Positions 1 through 10,638 of a DNA stretch of 64,000 nt are shown here, piece by piece. The position numbers and the translations under genes were made by a program. This stretch comes from Hondaea fermentalgiana (lineage: Eukaryota; Sar; Bigyra; Thraustochytrida; Thraustochytriidae): the NCBI GenBank assembly GCA_014084085.1, contig NPFB01000104.1:36825-100824 (forward strand). The letters are read 5' to 3'. The notes under the pieces were generated by a model that saw only the letters and a list, made by a program, of their open reading frames with translations, searched no databases and was not told the DNA's origin. The first letter of the stretch is position 1. Each line of letters begins with the position of its first letter.

Positions 1-550
1 GGCGGGCTCGTCTGCTCGCCAGCGCCGCTCGCACGTCGCGTGCACGCTTGCTCGCCTCGCCTGCCGCGGCGATCTGCCGCTGCACGCGCTGATTGCGCGC
101 GGGGTCGCCGCCGCCGTTGCGAATTCCGGGCGAGCTGGTCCGAGGCCGAGCGGGATGCACGCGGCCACGGCGCGGGGGCCGAGGCGCGAGACCTGGCCGC
201 GGCACAGCGCAGCGCGCGGGGAGACGCGCTTGCGCGGGGCGGAGAGCGCGCGTGGGAGCGCAAGAGGCTGCTTCTGAAAATGCGGATGTCGTCATGATGA
301 TGGTGCCAGCAGAATTGGCATGCCGAGGACTGACCTTGCGCTGGCCATCGTCCGCGGCAGGCCGCTTTGGCCGATCCGCGGGCGCTGCGACAATCCAGCG
401 CGGGCGCACGCGCTGGCCAGACTCTGCCGAGACCTGTTGTCTCCCCCTCGCGGCTGCGGCTGCCAGTTCAATCGCCGGCGCCGCCAGCCCTAATGGCAGG
501 TCACGACGCCGAGGACCAGGGCAGGGCACGCACGCTGGCTGCACTGACGC

Positions 551-574
551 TGCACTGCACTGCACTGCACTGCA
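551..574. repeat. (TGCAC)n pentanucleotide array
   Basis: Four uninterrupted copies plus a partial copy of TGCAC, followed by a palindromic turn (TGCAGTGC). Similar TGCAC/GCACT tracts recur near 11,510 and 47,470, so this is a recurrent repeat type of this genome. Confidence 0.85.
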
Positions 575-1471
575 GTGCCGGCAGGGAGGCCGGGAATGGG
601 ACTTGGGACGAGCGGCGACGCGCACGTTGAAAATGTCTAGCCACGAGCAGACGCTCGCAGACGCAGACAGCCCGCAAAAAAGTGCAGCCAGCGCTGGCTC
701 ACACTGGATTTCTTGCTTGAAGAAGATGAAGAAGTAGGAGATAAAGAGGAGGACCCGCGGCTGAGTCGTGCAAAATGGGCAGTCAGTAGCTGCGGAGCTT
801 GTGTCGGAATGAGACCTGTAACGCTTCACGCGATAGTTTTCGAATGGCCGATCAGCATGGTATTTTTGCTGTTTTATCAGTTGCTTTGGCCCAATGAAGA
901 AGAATTACGGGGCGATTATCAGGCATTGACATGCAGTCTGGTTGTATTCAATCGATTTGAAGCGCCTTGCAAATTCTCGGTGCAGGGCTGGCTCGCTTGT
1001 CGAAATCCTTCATGTGCTTTCGCGGAAAAGGTTGCGACAGATGATCGCACGAAATACATTTGCTTTCTGACGGCCAGCGTGCTTTTGGCAGTCATGCCAC
1101 TGGGCTCGCTCATCTGCTTCCTCGCCTGTAGCAAAGAGGAGATCTTTCAAGAGAAAGATCAGTGAACCTTGGAGGAGCCTGCGATCGATCGAGCGAGCGA
1201 TCTTTTACGTTCTTGGTGTCCTGATGGGAGCCGAGTCTGTGCTGGCTCAAGATCCTCTGTTTGAAAAAAAAAATGGGAAGATTGACGCGGCGCTGGACCT
1301 TGAGAAAAGTCTTTGCGCGATCATGCTTCGCGTTAGGCATCCGCTTAGCGATTTGGTGACGAGGCAAAAGATCCAGAAATGAGATTTGAAGCTTTATTTG
1401 TGTATGGTAGTGGATCCGAAGCATTCGTTGCTTTTTGCCATCGGCAGTGGGATCCGAAGTTCTCGTTGTAC

Positions 1472-1570
1472 GGGCAAGCGTAGTGGATTGCCTGGTTCAG
1501 GCGGACTCAGACATTTCGATAAATTGACAGCAGTGGGTTTGGGCAAGCGTTGTGGACTGCCTGGTTGAAC
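1472..1570. repeat. Diverged direct repeat, period about 69-70 bp
   Basis: Segments starting at about 1472 and 1541 share GGGCAAGCGT(A/T)GTGGA(T/C)TGCC and then TGGTT, with few mismatches. A related GTAGTGGATCCGAAG / AGTGGGATCCGAAG pair lies just upstream, near 1408 and 1445. The array appears to be an old, decaying tandem repeat. No coding function is visible. Confidence 0.6.
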
Positions 1571-2192
1571 TAGACTAAAAAGCTTTGACTGTGCCAAGTT
1601 TGTCTTTGAGAATCGCAGGTGAGCAAGAGAAGGCGATTATTTTTTATCCGAAAGAGGCAAGATCTCTGATGCCATGATGCTTATCGAGCCACCACAGCTG
1701 AACGGCATGAACGAGATAACGCCAATCTCTCGCCTATGGGGATCCTCATCTAGGCTTTACGGCGTACCAACAAGAGAGGACAGCCAGCAAAGTCACGGCG
1801 GAGAACATCCCTTCTTAGCTGCTGCACCTTTGGCAAGTTCGAAGGATGCATGTGCGTGCTTTCGGTGAACACGCTTGATGGTCCGACTGTCTGTGGCGAG
1901 CTTAGACAGGACAGAGTTCACCGCTTACCGCAGTAATCCTCTCCATCTCGCAAGTCTAAAACCAGCCAGATGACTAACAGTAAAGAAAAGAAAACTCTGC
2001 CCTGCCAAAAGAGAAGAGGCGAGCATGGCATCTTCGCAGTTTGAGTTTTCATTGTTGGCTGAGAGAGCACCCAAGAGCGAGAGAACGAACAATGCAAAAG
2101 CAATCGTTGAGGTTGAAGACAAAAGAGCTAATCTAGCTGTGGTGTGATGAGATGTGACTAGGATACAGTTGAAACAGAAGACGCTACCTCGA

Positions 2193-3881
2193 TCAACGAC
2201 GAGCAGCAACAATGGCACGGTGCGAGGCCTCTGCCTTTGCGCAGGCAGCATCGAGACCATGAGCGTCCTTGTGCGAGGTAAGGTGGCGCTTGAGCTCCGA
2301 GTAGCAGGCAAAAGACTTTTCGCAGTTCTTCATGGTGCACGGATACGGGCGGTCCTTGGAGTGAATGCGAATAATGTGCAAACGGAGATCGCTTTGGCGA
2401 ACAAAAGACTTGGAGCATCCATCGGAGGGGCACTTCCACTTCTTGTCCGCCTCGTGGATGTTGCGGGTGTGGAGGCGGAGACCCTCCGAGGTGCTGTAGG
2501 TCTTGGTGCATCCGGGCGCCTTGCACACGTACGAGTTGGGCTTGCGCGTGTGGATGCGCACGTGGGACTTGAGGCACCCGACGGTGAAGAAGGACTTGCT
2601 GCAGTACGTGCATTTGTGGACACGGCCCTTTTCCGGCATGTGCGAGGCCGCGTGGTCTTCCATGGCCCACTTCCAGGAAAACGTATGCGGACAGTTGGGA
2701 TGCGGGCACTTGTACTGAGCCTTTTCGGTCGCTGCGCCAGAGACTGCCGACGCGCTGTCCATGTACGAGTCCTGTTCGTCGGTGAGACCGGCGGCTGCGT
2801 CGGTGGCATTGGAGCCCGACCGCTGCACACGTTCGAGGAACTGGGCAATCTCCGTTTGACGATCGGCGTTGCTTGCGGACGAGGAGGTGTTGTCATAGGA
2901 GCTGGCGGCAATGCCTTGGGACGAGACGCTCCAGTCGCTGTTGCAGCTGCGGCGGCGCTTCTTGGTGCTGTTCGCCCGCTTGGAGCGCACACGCTTGCGC
3001 GAGGCTGCTGCAGCTGGCGAGTTGCGGCGACGCACATCGTAGTCCTCGTCGTCATCGTCATCCATACCTTCACCTTCGCTGTCAACAAGGAGTTGCCGCA
3101 TGTTGCGGCGCGGCTTCATGGCAGCAGCACGGCGTGGTCGCGATGAGTGCCTGGGCGTATCGTCTGCGTCGCTGGTGGTGGTGGATGAGTTTGCGGGTTC
3201 GACTCCAGGAGCAGTCTGACGGATGTTGGCGGACGTGATATTTGACTCGACGGCAGCAGTACCAGCAGAAGCAGACGCGCCGAGGTCTCCGAGGAGAACA
3301 TCGGGTCCCCAGGCTCCGTCATCGAGAAAAGCTATTTCCGCGGAGGTGACCATGTGGGCTTCGGGCTTGATGGCTGCCATATGGGCATCGGACTTGATGG
3401 CCGTCGGGGCGTCACGCGAGACGTCTGGCCACTTGGGGTGGGTGGAGCTGTGAAAGTTGTTGTAGATGGGTCCCAGGAAGGGCGAGACGGGTTCGCTAGC
3501 GTTGTCGTCGTCGAGGCTGTCGAGGAGGATGTCCTTTTGTCCGAAGTGAACGTCGGTCTCGTCGCTCGTGATGAGCGGCATGGGGACGACGCGCTGCAAG
3601 TGGCTCTGCGGCTGCTGCAGCTGCTGCTGCTGCTGCATAGCCCCGAGCGGGCGGACGGGGGCGTAGGGGTGGTGGCTATGGGCCTGAGCACTGGTCCCGA
3701 CGTTGTGAAAGAGGTAGTCGCCGCCGCTGGCGTGGGCCGCGTCGTGCGGCGCAGGGCCTGCCATCATGTGTCCGGTGTCAAAGCTTGGCGCCGCGAGCTG
3801 ATCGAACAGGGCGTCTTCCCTCCAGGGGAACTCCGTGAGGTTGTCTCCGTTAGCGTACATGCTTTCCATCGTCATGGCCAT
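2193..3881 (-). CDS. C2H2 zinc finger protein with five fingers (TFIIIA/ZNF type)
   Basis: A 562-residue protein starting at ATG 3881. The C-terminal third (residues about 390-537) holds five adjacent C2H2 fingers. Fingers 1, 3, 4 and 5 have CX4C and finger 2 has CX2C, each followed by X12 and HX3-4H, with linkers close to the classical spacing. The CX4C..HX4H form recalls TFIIIA and the ZAP1/aebp2 class. Before the fingers are an acidic run (DDDDDED, about residue 275) and two basic clusters (RPRRAAAMKPRR and SRKRVRSKRANSTKKRRR) that would serve as nuclear localisation signals. The N-terminal 200 residues are low complexity with a short Gln run. It is probably a sequence-specific DNA- or RNA-binding nuclear protein; targets cannot be read from sequence. 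The 3' end lies close to an AT-richer stretch. The gene stands alone, with no neighbour for 6 kb upstream. Confidence 0.9.
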   Translation of the reverse strand: MAMTMESMYANGDNLTEFPWREDALFDQLAAPSFDTGHMMAGPAPHDAAHASGGDYLFHNVGTSAQAHSHHPYAPVRPLGAMQQQQQLQQPQSHLQRVVPMPLITSDETDVHFGQKDILLDSLDDDNASEPVSPFLGPIYNNFHSSTHPKWPDVSRDAPTAIKSDAHMAAIKPEAHMVTSAEIAFLDDGAWGPDVLLGDLGASASAGTAAVESNITSANIRQTAPGVEPANSSTTTSDADDTPRHSSRPRRAAAMKPRRNMRQLLVDSEGEGMDDDDDEDYDVRRRNSPAAAASRKRVRSKRANSTKKRRRSCNSDWSVSSQGIAASSYDNTSSSASNADRQTEIAQFLERVQRSGSNATDAAAGLTDEQDSYMDSASAVSGAATEKAQYKCPHPNCPHTFSWKWAMEDHAASHMPEKGRVHKCTYCSKSFFTVGCLKSHVRIHTRKPNSYVCKAPGCTKTYSTSEGLRLHTRNIHEADKKWKCPSDGCSKSFVRQSDLRLHIIRIHSKDRPYPCTMKNCEKSFACYSELKRHLTSHKDAHGLDAACAKAEASHRAIVAARR

Positions 3882-4795
3882 TCAGTACGTGCTTGAGCCG
3901 TCGCGTCCTTGGTGTCGTCGGTATCGGCGCGGAAAAGTCTCTGTGGCGCGTGGCGCGTGGCCGAGAGACTCCCGCCTGCGGCAAAGAGGCACGCACAGCA
4001 CGACAACAGCACGGGACGAGGACGGCCGCAAGAACAGGGCAGGTGGGCAGGTTGGCAGGCGGCAAGGTAGGGTGGATGGATTAGGCCAAGCCAAGCCGGG
4101 CAGCCACGAAGAAAGAGGGTTTGCTGGCGCTCGATTTCCAGGCTTCTTGCCTCTTTTTCTTTCTTTCCCTGTATTCTTTTCTTTTCCGATTTGCTGGATC
4201 GCTTCGAGCGATCGATGAGGCGAGCGAGCGAGCGCTCGTGCACCGAGGCGGCGACTGGCTCGCGTGCTCGTTCGCGTGCTCGCGCGAGGCGCCTGCGGCA
4301 GTGCCCTGCCTGATTCGCTCCGCCAGAACAGGTACTGCCTGGGATTGGATTTGAAATCGTGATTCGAGTTTGCGCTCGCCGCGTATTCGATTTTTTTTCT
4401 TTTTATATTTTTTTTTCTTCAGAATCCGCCTCGATGCGCCCTTTCCGCCTCTCCTCTACACTGGCCGCTGCGGGGAATCGTGTGCGTGAGCAGGGCGAAT
4501 GCGGGAGGCGGTTGATCACCTTGTGAGGAAGTGGGGGAGAGAGTGGGTGGGTGGGCGACTGTCTGTCTGTGAGGGGGAAAGAACGGGAGCGTGCTCGAGT
4601 GGGCGCGGCGCGTGTGAGGAGAAAGAAAAGTAAAAATAACAAGGCGCGTGCGGCGATACGCGCCGACGCCCTCGCTTCTCGCCTCGCTCCCCCGTCCACA
4701 TTCCCTGCCTCGCTCGGCTCGGCGCGACACCCGAGCTAGCGATCGATCGATGGATGGGATGCATGCCTCGGTTCATCGCCGCCGAGACGAACAAC

Positions 4796-4820
4796 AGCCA
4801 GCCAGCCAGCCAGCCAGCCA
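4796..4820. repeat. (GCCA)n array
   Basis: About six GCCA units. The same tetranucleotide recurs at 7451, 41505, 46197 and, as GGCA, at 18682, 32705 and 63698. Confidence 0.85.
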
Positions 4821-5012
4821 TCGATCGCCGGCAGCCGGAGCAGTAGTTCGCTTCGAATATCGATCTTTCTTCGCCCCGAGGCCGCCTCTCTCCCCTCTTT
4901 CTCTCCCTCTCCCTCTTTGCTCTCCCTCTTTGCTCTCCCTCTTGATCAATCGATGCGCCGCCGCGGGTCCCCGAAGATCGATCGACCGCGGATCGACCTG
5001 GCCGGCGAACGA

Positions 5013-5033
5013 CCGATCGATCGATCGATCGAT
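5013..5033. repeat. (GATC)n palindromic array
   Basis: A run of CGAT/GATC units followed by further GATC-containing palindromes up to about 5055. It is self-complementary and can fold into hairpins. A longer copy is at 5990-6020. Confidence 0.85.
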
Positions 5034-5200
5034 TAATCGATCATCGATGCGATGCGGCTGCTGCTGCGGGAATCAGGAGAGACTGCCTCCCTGCTTGTTT
5101 GCTTGCTTGCTCGCTTGCTTCCTTGAAGTCCTTCTTCCTGCCCGGCACTCTTTGTCCCCTTGGCCGCCGCCGCCTGCTTTCTTCGGGTCCCTGCTCTTCT

Positions 5201-5236
5201 CCCTCCCTCCCTCCCTCCCTCGCTCGCTCGCTCGCT
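5201..5236. repeat. (CCCT)n followed by (CGCT)n
   Basis: Five CCCT units run directly into four CGCT units, a tetranucleotide array that has drifted to a one-base variant part way along. Confidence 0.85.
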
Positions 5237-5989
5237 CCGTCTCCCTCGCTTGAGAAGGCAGCCCAATTCAGCCTTGGCCTCACCCAGGCTGCGGCAGCGG
5301 CGTCTACGCTGGCCGCGGCGGCCGCCGAGGCCCCGAGCCCTGTCGCAGCGGCGGCGACACAACGCGACAGGGGCCTTGCTTCTGTCTGCATTGGCCGCGG
5401 TGGTTGAGGGGAGCAAGGAAGCGCAGGGAGACACGCAGGGAAGGAGCCTGAGGGGAGGAAAAAGATATTTCCCTTCCTTCCTTCCCTCCTTCCTCCCTGT
5501 CGCCGCGGCTCGCCTCGGCTCGGCTCGCGGCGATTGAAGCACACTCGCGTAAACTCATGTATAAACTCGACTTCCTTCGCCTCTTGCTTCGCCTCGCCTC
5601 GCCATTGCTTTCTTTCGACTTCTTTCTTTCTGCCGACGGCGATCTCGAGATGCGCAGCCGGCCGTTGACGCCAACCGGGACGACCCGCCAGTTCTCTCTG
5701 CCGAGCCATGTCCAGTCGGGCGCAGGACGGGACAGAGAGAGGGAGACGGAGAAAGAAGGAGGGAAAAGAGACGCGGGGAGGCAGAGAGATTCGCCCTCCG
5801 CCTCTCCCTGCTCCCGGTCCGAGTTCATTCACTCCGGCCAGGCCTGGTCACTTTTCCCGCTGCGGCGCCGGCACTCGCAACGGCCGGCCACTAGTGGCTC
5901 GTTGCGCCGCGTCGATCGGGAGCTCTGCGCCGCCCAGCAAGGTATGGCGAGCGATCGCAGCGCTGTCGCGGCCGAAGAATCGACCGCCA

Positions 5990-6020
5990 ATCGATCGATC
6001 GATCGATCGATCGATCGATC
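5990..6020. repeat. (ATCG)n palindromic array
   Basis: Nearly eight perfect ATCG units. Each unit is part of the palindrome CGATCG, so the whole tract is self-complementary and creates long SIDRSID-like open frames on both strands. Confidence 0.9.
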
Positions 6021-7450
6021 TACTATCCATCGCAAGCACTACTATACAATGGCGCTTTTTTCTTTGGTTTTCTTTCATCTCCTTTCTTTCTTTCTTTCCT
6101 TTTCTTTCTTTCTCTAACTCTCTCACTCTGCCTCCTTCCGCACTGCTGGCGATCGCCTCTCCCACAGTCGGCAGCCACTGGGCCTGGACAAAGCACCTCC
6201 GGTTGCCTCTGCCCTTTTCTCCCTGCTTTACGCTCCCTTCTTCGGCCAGCCGTGGCTGCCGGGACCTGGCTGGGGACGGCCCTGCCGTGCCCTGCAGTCC
6301 CGCAGCGCCCTACTACGCCCCGGCCGCCTACGCTAAAGCCGCAATCACTGCGTCCGCCCCAGCGGAGACGCCGAGGCTGCGTCCGACGAGGCGGCGCCCA
6401 GCAGCCGGCTCGCGCTCGCACGGGGAAGCTGCCGCGGGGACACGTCCGCGTGGTCCGAGGACCGCCGCATGCTTTCTTTCCCCCCCTTTTGGTCTCCCAT
6501 CCTCCTTTTACGCCCGTGCGAGCTGAGAAATAAGTTTCTTCGTTTTTTCTTTTTCCGCCGCTTCGCCGCCTTGATAGCAGTGTCAAAGCAGAGACGCGGC
6601 GGCCTCTGCTTCCGTCTCACGTCTGCACTGCGGGGATGCGGCGGCACGTGGCGGTCCGCAAGGGAAGCCTCCCACGCGCCCCTCTCTCCTCCACTGCCGT
6701 TCGCCGCCGTTCTTTCACCTGCCCTTGATCCCTTTTCGCCGGTTCGCGTCTGTTCTCCCAGGCGCCGTACGCCGCGGGTGGGTGACGCGCATCTCTTCCG
6801 CTCGAGCCGCCCTGTGTAGCTCCCTTCCCGGCGCAGGCGCAGGCTCTCGCTGCCACTGCTGGCTGCTGCTGCGCCGCCCTCGCCAGGTGAGGCTCGCGGC
6901 CGCCCAGCACCGACGGCGCGGTGTGACGCTGGCCGCCAAGCCGAGCAAGACACGAAGCCCGGCCGGCCACAGCCCGGGGCGGGTGGACGCGTGCCGCCGG
7001 TGCGAGGCCTCGCCCCGGTCCCGGTTCCTGGCCCCTCTTACTCACATTAGTACCTAGTGAAAGGACAGGCGGGCGGGCGGGTGCACTCGGGCGGGCTAGC
7101 TGCTCGCACTGCAGCTGCTCCCAGGCGGGGCTGGCAGTGCAGAGGCAACCGCGAGGGGAAGCCCTGCGGCGGCCCGGCGCAGGCTGGCACGCACTGTAGC
7201 GCGGCGTCCGAGCGTTCAAAAAGGGGAGGAACCGAGTGTAAGCACGCGCAAGAGAAGGCGCCCGCCCGCCCTTCAGGTTGCGAGCTCCCATGAAAACAAT
7301 TTTTTGTTGGTTTCAAAGTCTTGCTTGCTGTTGCGAATTCGCTTTTTCGCGGCGTGGACCGCCTTTCCTTCTTTTCATCATTCACCTGGCTGGCTGATCT
7401 TTATCGCGGCCCTGCGTCGCCTCGCGTCGTATTGCGCTGCCAAGCTTGCA

Positions 7451-7495
7451 GCCAGCCAGCCAGCCAGCATGGCCAGCCAGCCAGCGAGCCAGCCA
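7451..7495. repeat. Interrupted (GCCA)n array
   Basis: GCCA units broken by CATG and GCGA variants, consistent with an old microsatellite. Confidence 0.8.
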
Positions 7496-8193
7496 CCATG
7501 GCCACTGCCAGCCGCACCGCCGCGAGAGGGCGCGGTGACGAGCTCCGGGCAGTTCGCCGCTGGCCGCGTCAGTCAGTCAACCGCGTCGAGTCTCGCGGCG
7601 GAGCGCCTTGCTTGCATGGCTTGCATTGGTCGATGCGTCGATGAAGCCAACCAAGCCCGGCAAGACCTGCAACCATGGCACGTAGTAGTAGGCCCATACT
7701 GGTCGTTTGTTTTGGCTGGCTGGCTGCTTTCCAAGAACCGACCACTGTCCGTGCAGCCTGACTGTGAGTAAAAACCAAAAAATAGAAAGGAAAAAGAAAA
7801 TTTTAGAAGGAAAAGGAAAGAAAAGAAAGTTTTGGCCCCGCAGACGCCCGCAGCAGGGCGTCTCCGTACCGGAAGAAGGGAGGTAAGTATGATAAGCCAC
7901 TATCTTGAGCTGTGCTAGAGGACGCGGCGTTGGAACAGGAGGAAGCAAGGAGGGTTTGACAGTAAAAAGGCGTGGCTTCGACCGTGATCATTCGCCTTGC
8001 CTTACCCCTCCTTCTGCCACCGCTGCTTAACCTTGGCTTGATTTGCCTGGGCTTGCCTTTCCTTACCTTGCGTTGCCAGGGCCGGCGGCGAGAGAGCAGC
8101 CGGAGGTCCCGAAGCATCCCGCGGCTACCGCTGCTCGGCGCCAGGCTCTGTCCCGGCTTTCGGCGCCAGCGACGCGGCCGCGCGCCGGGGTTC

Positions 8194-8221
8194 GAGACGA
8201 GACGAGACGAGACGAGACGAA
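8194..8221. repeat. (GAGAC)n pentanucleotide array
   Basis: Five and a half GAGAC units in a GC-rich context. One base differs from the GAGTC arrays found at 9562, 36368 and 47918. Confidence 0.85.
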
Positions 8222-9230
8222 GCTGGCTGCGGCGCGGAAGACGAGACATGCCACTAGCGCCGCGTCGACCGCGCCTCAGCAGCCTGGGCTGGTTGATAGC
8301 TAGCCACCTCACAGTCAGCTAAGCCAAGCAAAGCTGGCTTGCTTTCGCTGCAGCTCCTTGGCTCCTCGCCGTCTGCCCCCACCGGCTGTCCCAGCCGCGC
8401 ACCCTCCTCCTCTCTCACCGCCCGCTCCAGAAACACCGCCGTTCCCGGGCGAGCTTAGCCCGAGCCCGCGCCTTACCAGCTGCAGCCGCCATGAATGACG
8501 CGGCTGCCGCTCGCCGGCGGAAGCCACGAGGCAAGGCCCGCCGCAACAGCAACCGCAACAAGGAATGACCGCAGTAGCCGCAAGGAAAGATCGATCTGCG
8601 CGGAGGCAAGGCAACGCAAGGTCAGCTGCAGATGCCATGGCGGCCGCGAGTGCGCGCATTCATTCACATGTTTTCCAACGCCCTCCCCTTGCGCTCCTCC
8701 CTGCAGCTGCCTGCACTGCGAGCCGGCCGGGTCGGATCGCGGCGCAGGAAGCCCGCGCTGCTCGGACTGCGGCTCTGCTTCCTACGCGCGCACTTGCTTG
8801 CTCGTAGTCGCCTGGGCAGCGGCGGATCGACCCGGCAGGCAGCCCTGCCGCGCCTCGATTCCACTCTTGCTTGCCCGCCTCCGTCCCGCCCGCCCTCCCT
8901 CGCGCCGCGCTGCGCCTGATTTCGCGTTCGCGGGGCGGGCGCGGCCAGGTCGCAGCAGCGGCGCAGAAGCGGCGCAGAAGCGGCGAGCGTGGCGCGGCGC
9001 GGCGCGGCGCGTCGGCAAGCGCGGCTTCGTGACGCAAACGCGGCGGCGGTAGGGCAGCGAGCTAGGCTAGCGAGCGAAACTTGAATAGAGGAGAGGCCGA
9101 GATCCGAGCCTCCAAGCGGCGGGCACGTAGGCAAACGCAGGCGCGTGGACGAGGACGGTCACCTTGCGAGGTAGGTTTCATTCACCGGCACGGCCGACGT
9201 CAAGCCCACCTTGGGCGCCGCTCTGGCCTC

Positions 9231-9309
9231 CGCTCTGCTCTGCTCTACTCTGCTCCGCTCTGCTCCGCTCTGCTCCGCTCTGCTCCGCTCTGCTCCGCTC
9301 TGCTCTGCT
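9231..9309. repeat. CTCTG/CTCCG decamer array
   Basis: About eight copies of a ten-base unit (CTCTGCTCCG), itself two diverged pentamers. This creates the Leu/Cys/Ser-repetitive open frames seen here in several phases. Confidence 0.9.
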
Positions 9310-9561
9310 GCGGTTTAGGTCTTTCTTTGTTCAAGCGCCGGCGCGCCCAAAAAGGATCCTGTCGCCAGCGGGGACGCCCGCTCTCCGTCCGCTCGTGGCG
9401 GCTGTGGCTTCTTGTTACTTTCAAGGTACTTTAGCCCGGCGTCGATGCGATCGTCGATCATTGCGCGGCGGCCTCGAGCCGCGGCACGTGACGGCGCGCG
9501 TGCCATGGCTGGCTTCCCGAGCGTGCCGCGACCTCGACCACTGCGAGGGGGCGCGTGGCCC

Positions 9562-9618
9562 CGAGTCGAGTCGAGTCGAGTCGAGTCGGGTCGGGTCGAG
9601 TCGGATCGAGTCGAGTCA
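9562..9618. repeat. (GAGTC)n pentanucleotide array
   Basis: Roughly eleven GAGTC/GGGTC/GGATC units. The same pentamer forms arrays at 36,368 and 47,918 on this scaffold. Confidence 0.9.
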
Positions 9619-9891
9619 AGTTGGATCGGCCGACGTCCACCGCTCGCAAGAAAAGGGGAAGATGACGGCAAAGGTGCGGACCGACCTGGACAGCGACATG
9701 AGTTTCGTCTTTTTTCTCGGGGGTTACAGGCGGCCGTGCGTGGTAGGTGGGGTGAGGTGGGAGGGGGGAAATGGGGAGGGGAGCGGTGCTGGCATCTTCG
9801 GTATACGACACGACATCATCAGGTTCTTCTTCTTCTTCATCATCGTTTTAGGCCTAGCTCTTCTTCTTTCAATTCACGCGTCATAAAAAGG

Positions 9892-10638
9892 TCATTGGGA
9901 AAGATCCATTGCATCGTCAGAGCCTGCCACGGCACCTTTTTGAGATGAAGGAGCGGGATTTGACAAGGATGATGCGACAGTTGTAGCCACTGCAGAGCCA
10001 GCAACAACGGTGTTCACGGCCTCCGACCCTGGTGCCGTCGAAGGCCGCGTCGTGAGCAGCGAGGGTGACGAGGCTACCTGCGATACGCCCTGGCGGCCCG
10101 TACGTGGTCGTCGCCGCTTCGGACTATTCGGCCGCGAAAGCAGCGGAAGCGAGTTCTTGTACAAGACCATGTTGCGCAAAATGTCCTCGTTGCGACGGCG
10201 CTCCTCCTCCCATTGCACCGCAGAGTACGTCGGTTTGCTCGATTGAATCCTCTTGAGGATTTGCACATTCTGCGTGGCGATGCGCCGCATTTCGCGCTCC
10301 CGGTACGACTCATTCAAGCTCCGCGCCGCGCCGTGGCGCGAGCTCCCCGCCGGATCCCCGCCGACGCCCGGCGTCGCGGGCTTTTTCGCGTGCATGATGG
10401 TCGCCATCTTGTCCAGCAAAATGCGATTTTCACGCTCGATCGCCGCGCCGCGCTCCTGCATAAGCTGCTCCTTCTTCAGGTTTCGCCGCGGCCGCTGCTT
10501 CCAGTGCTGCGGTGGCGTGTTGTCCACGGAGCACGTGATCGATTTGAGTTTTTTCTTGTGCTGCTGCACCTTGCGCTTCTGCATCTTCTCCGTAATCAGC
10601 GGATTCGCCGACGGCATCGCCTTGTAGTACGCGTACAT
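9892..10638 (-). CDS. CFAP97 domain-containing axonemal protein (CFAP97D1-like)
   Basis: 248 residues from ATG 10638. The N-terminal two-thirds match the CFA97/KIAA1430 family. A His/Lys-rich segment (about residues 20-60, with the PPxHW motif) is followed by KKEQL..ER...IERENRILLDKMATIM, then MRRIATQNVQILKRIQ..KPTY at about residues 140-160, which is the family's second conserved block. CFAP97D proteins act in axoneme maintenance of motile cilia or flagella. The last 80 residues are Ser/Pro/Ala-rich and unconserved. The length and single-exon structure agree with a small CFAP97D protein. The gene is 1.1 kb downstream of poly(A) polymerase on the same strand, with no evident functional link. 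Its presence implies a flagellated stage. Family assignment is by visible motif; no search was run. Confidence 0.8.
   Translation of the reverse strand: MYAYYKAMPSANPLITEKMQKRKVQQHKKKLKSITCSVDNTPPQHWKQRPRRNLKKEQLMQERGAAIERENRILLDKMATIMHAKKPATPGVGGDPAGSSRHGAARSLNESYREREMRRIATQNVQILKRIQSSKPTYSAVQWEEERRRNEDILRNMVLYKNSLPLLSRPNSPKRRRPRTGRQGVSQVASSPSLLTTRPSTAPGSEAVNTVVAGSAVATTVASSLSNPAPSSQKGAVAGSDDAMDLSQ

Larger units (their letters stand above)
1..2192. other. Intergenic, left flank; no supported gene
   Basis: The first 650 bases are very GC-rich and low in complexity; the rest is closer to balanced composition. Open frames exist on both strands, but the longest start at non-ATG codons or consist of Arg/Ala/Gly-rich translation without motifs. 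The last 270 bases are the presumed 3' untranslated region of the zinc-finger gene that ends at 2193. A short TGCAC array and a pair of diverged direct repeats are listed separately. Confidence 0.5.
3882..9891. other. 6 kb intergenic desert, repeat-rich; no supported gene
   Basis: This stretch is GC-rich and full of short tandem repeats (GCCA, GATC, CCCT/CGCT, GAGAC, CTCTGCTCCG, GAGTC). Many frames stay open for 100-270 codons on both strands, but their translations are Ser/Arg/Pro/Ala-rich with repeats such as SIDRSIDRSID that come from GATC arrays. None shows a domain, and overlapping frames are equally open. The part next to 3882 presumably contains the promoter of the zinc-finger gene. 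A spliced gene with short exons cannot be excluded. Confidence 0.5.

Noticed and set aside
713..1165. Frame of 150 codons with two hydrophobic stretches near the left edge
   Set aside because: It begins at a TTG codon within low-complexity sequence. No motif or supporting context, although a partial or spliced gene is not excluded.
2154..3146. Long plus-strand frame of 330 codons opposite the zinc-finger gene
   Set aside because: It is antisense to the C2H2 fingers. Its openness follows from the codon bias of the real gene.
5041..6586. Several overlapping frames of 170-270 codons on both strands
   Set aside because: Translations are built from GATC, CCCT and GTCC arrays (SIDRSID, SLPPSLP) and are open in competing phases.
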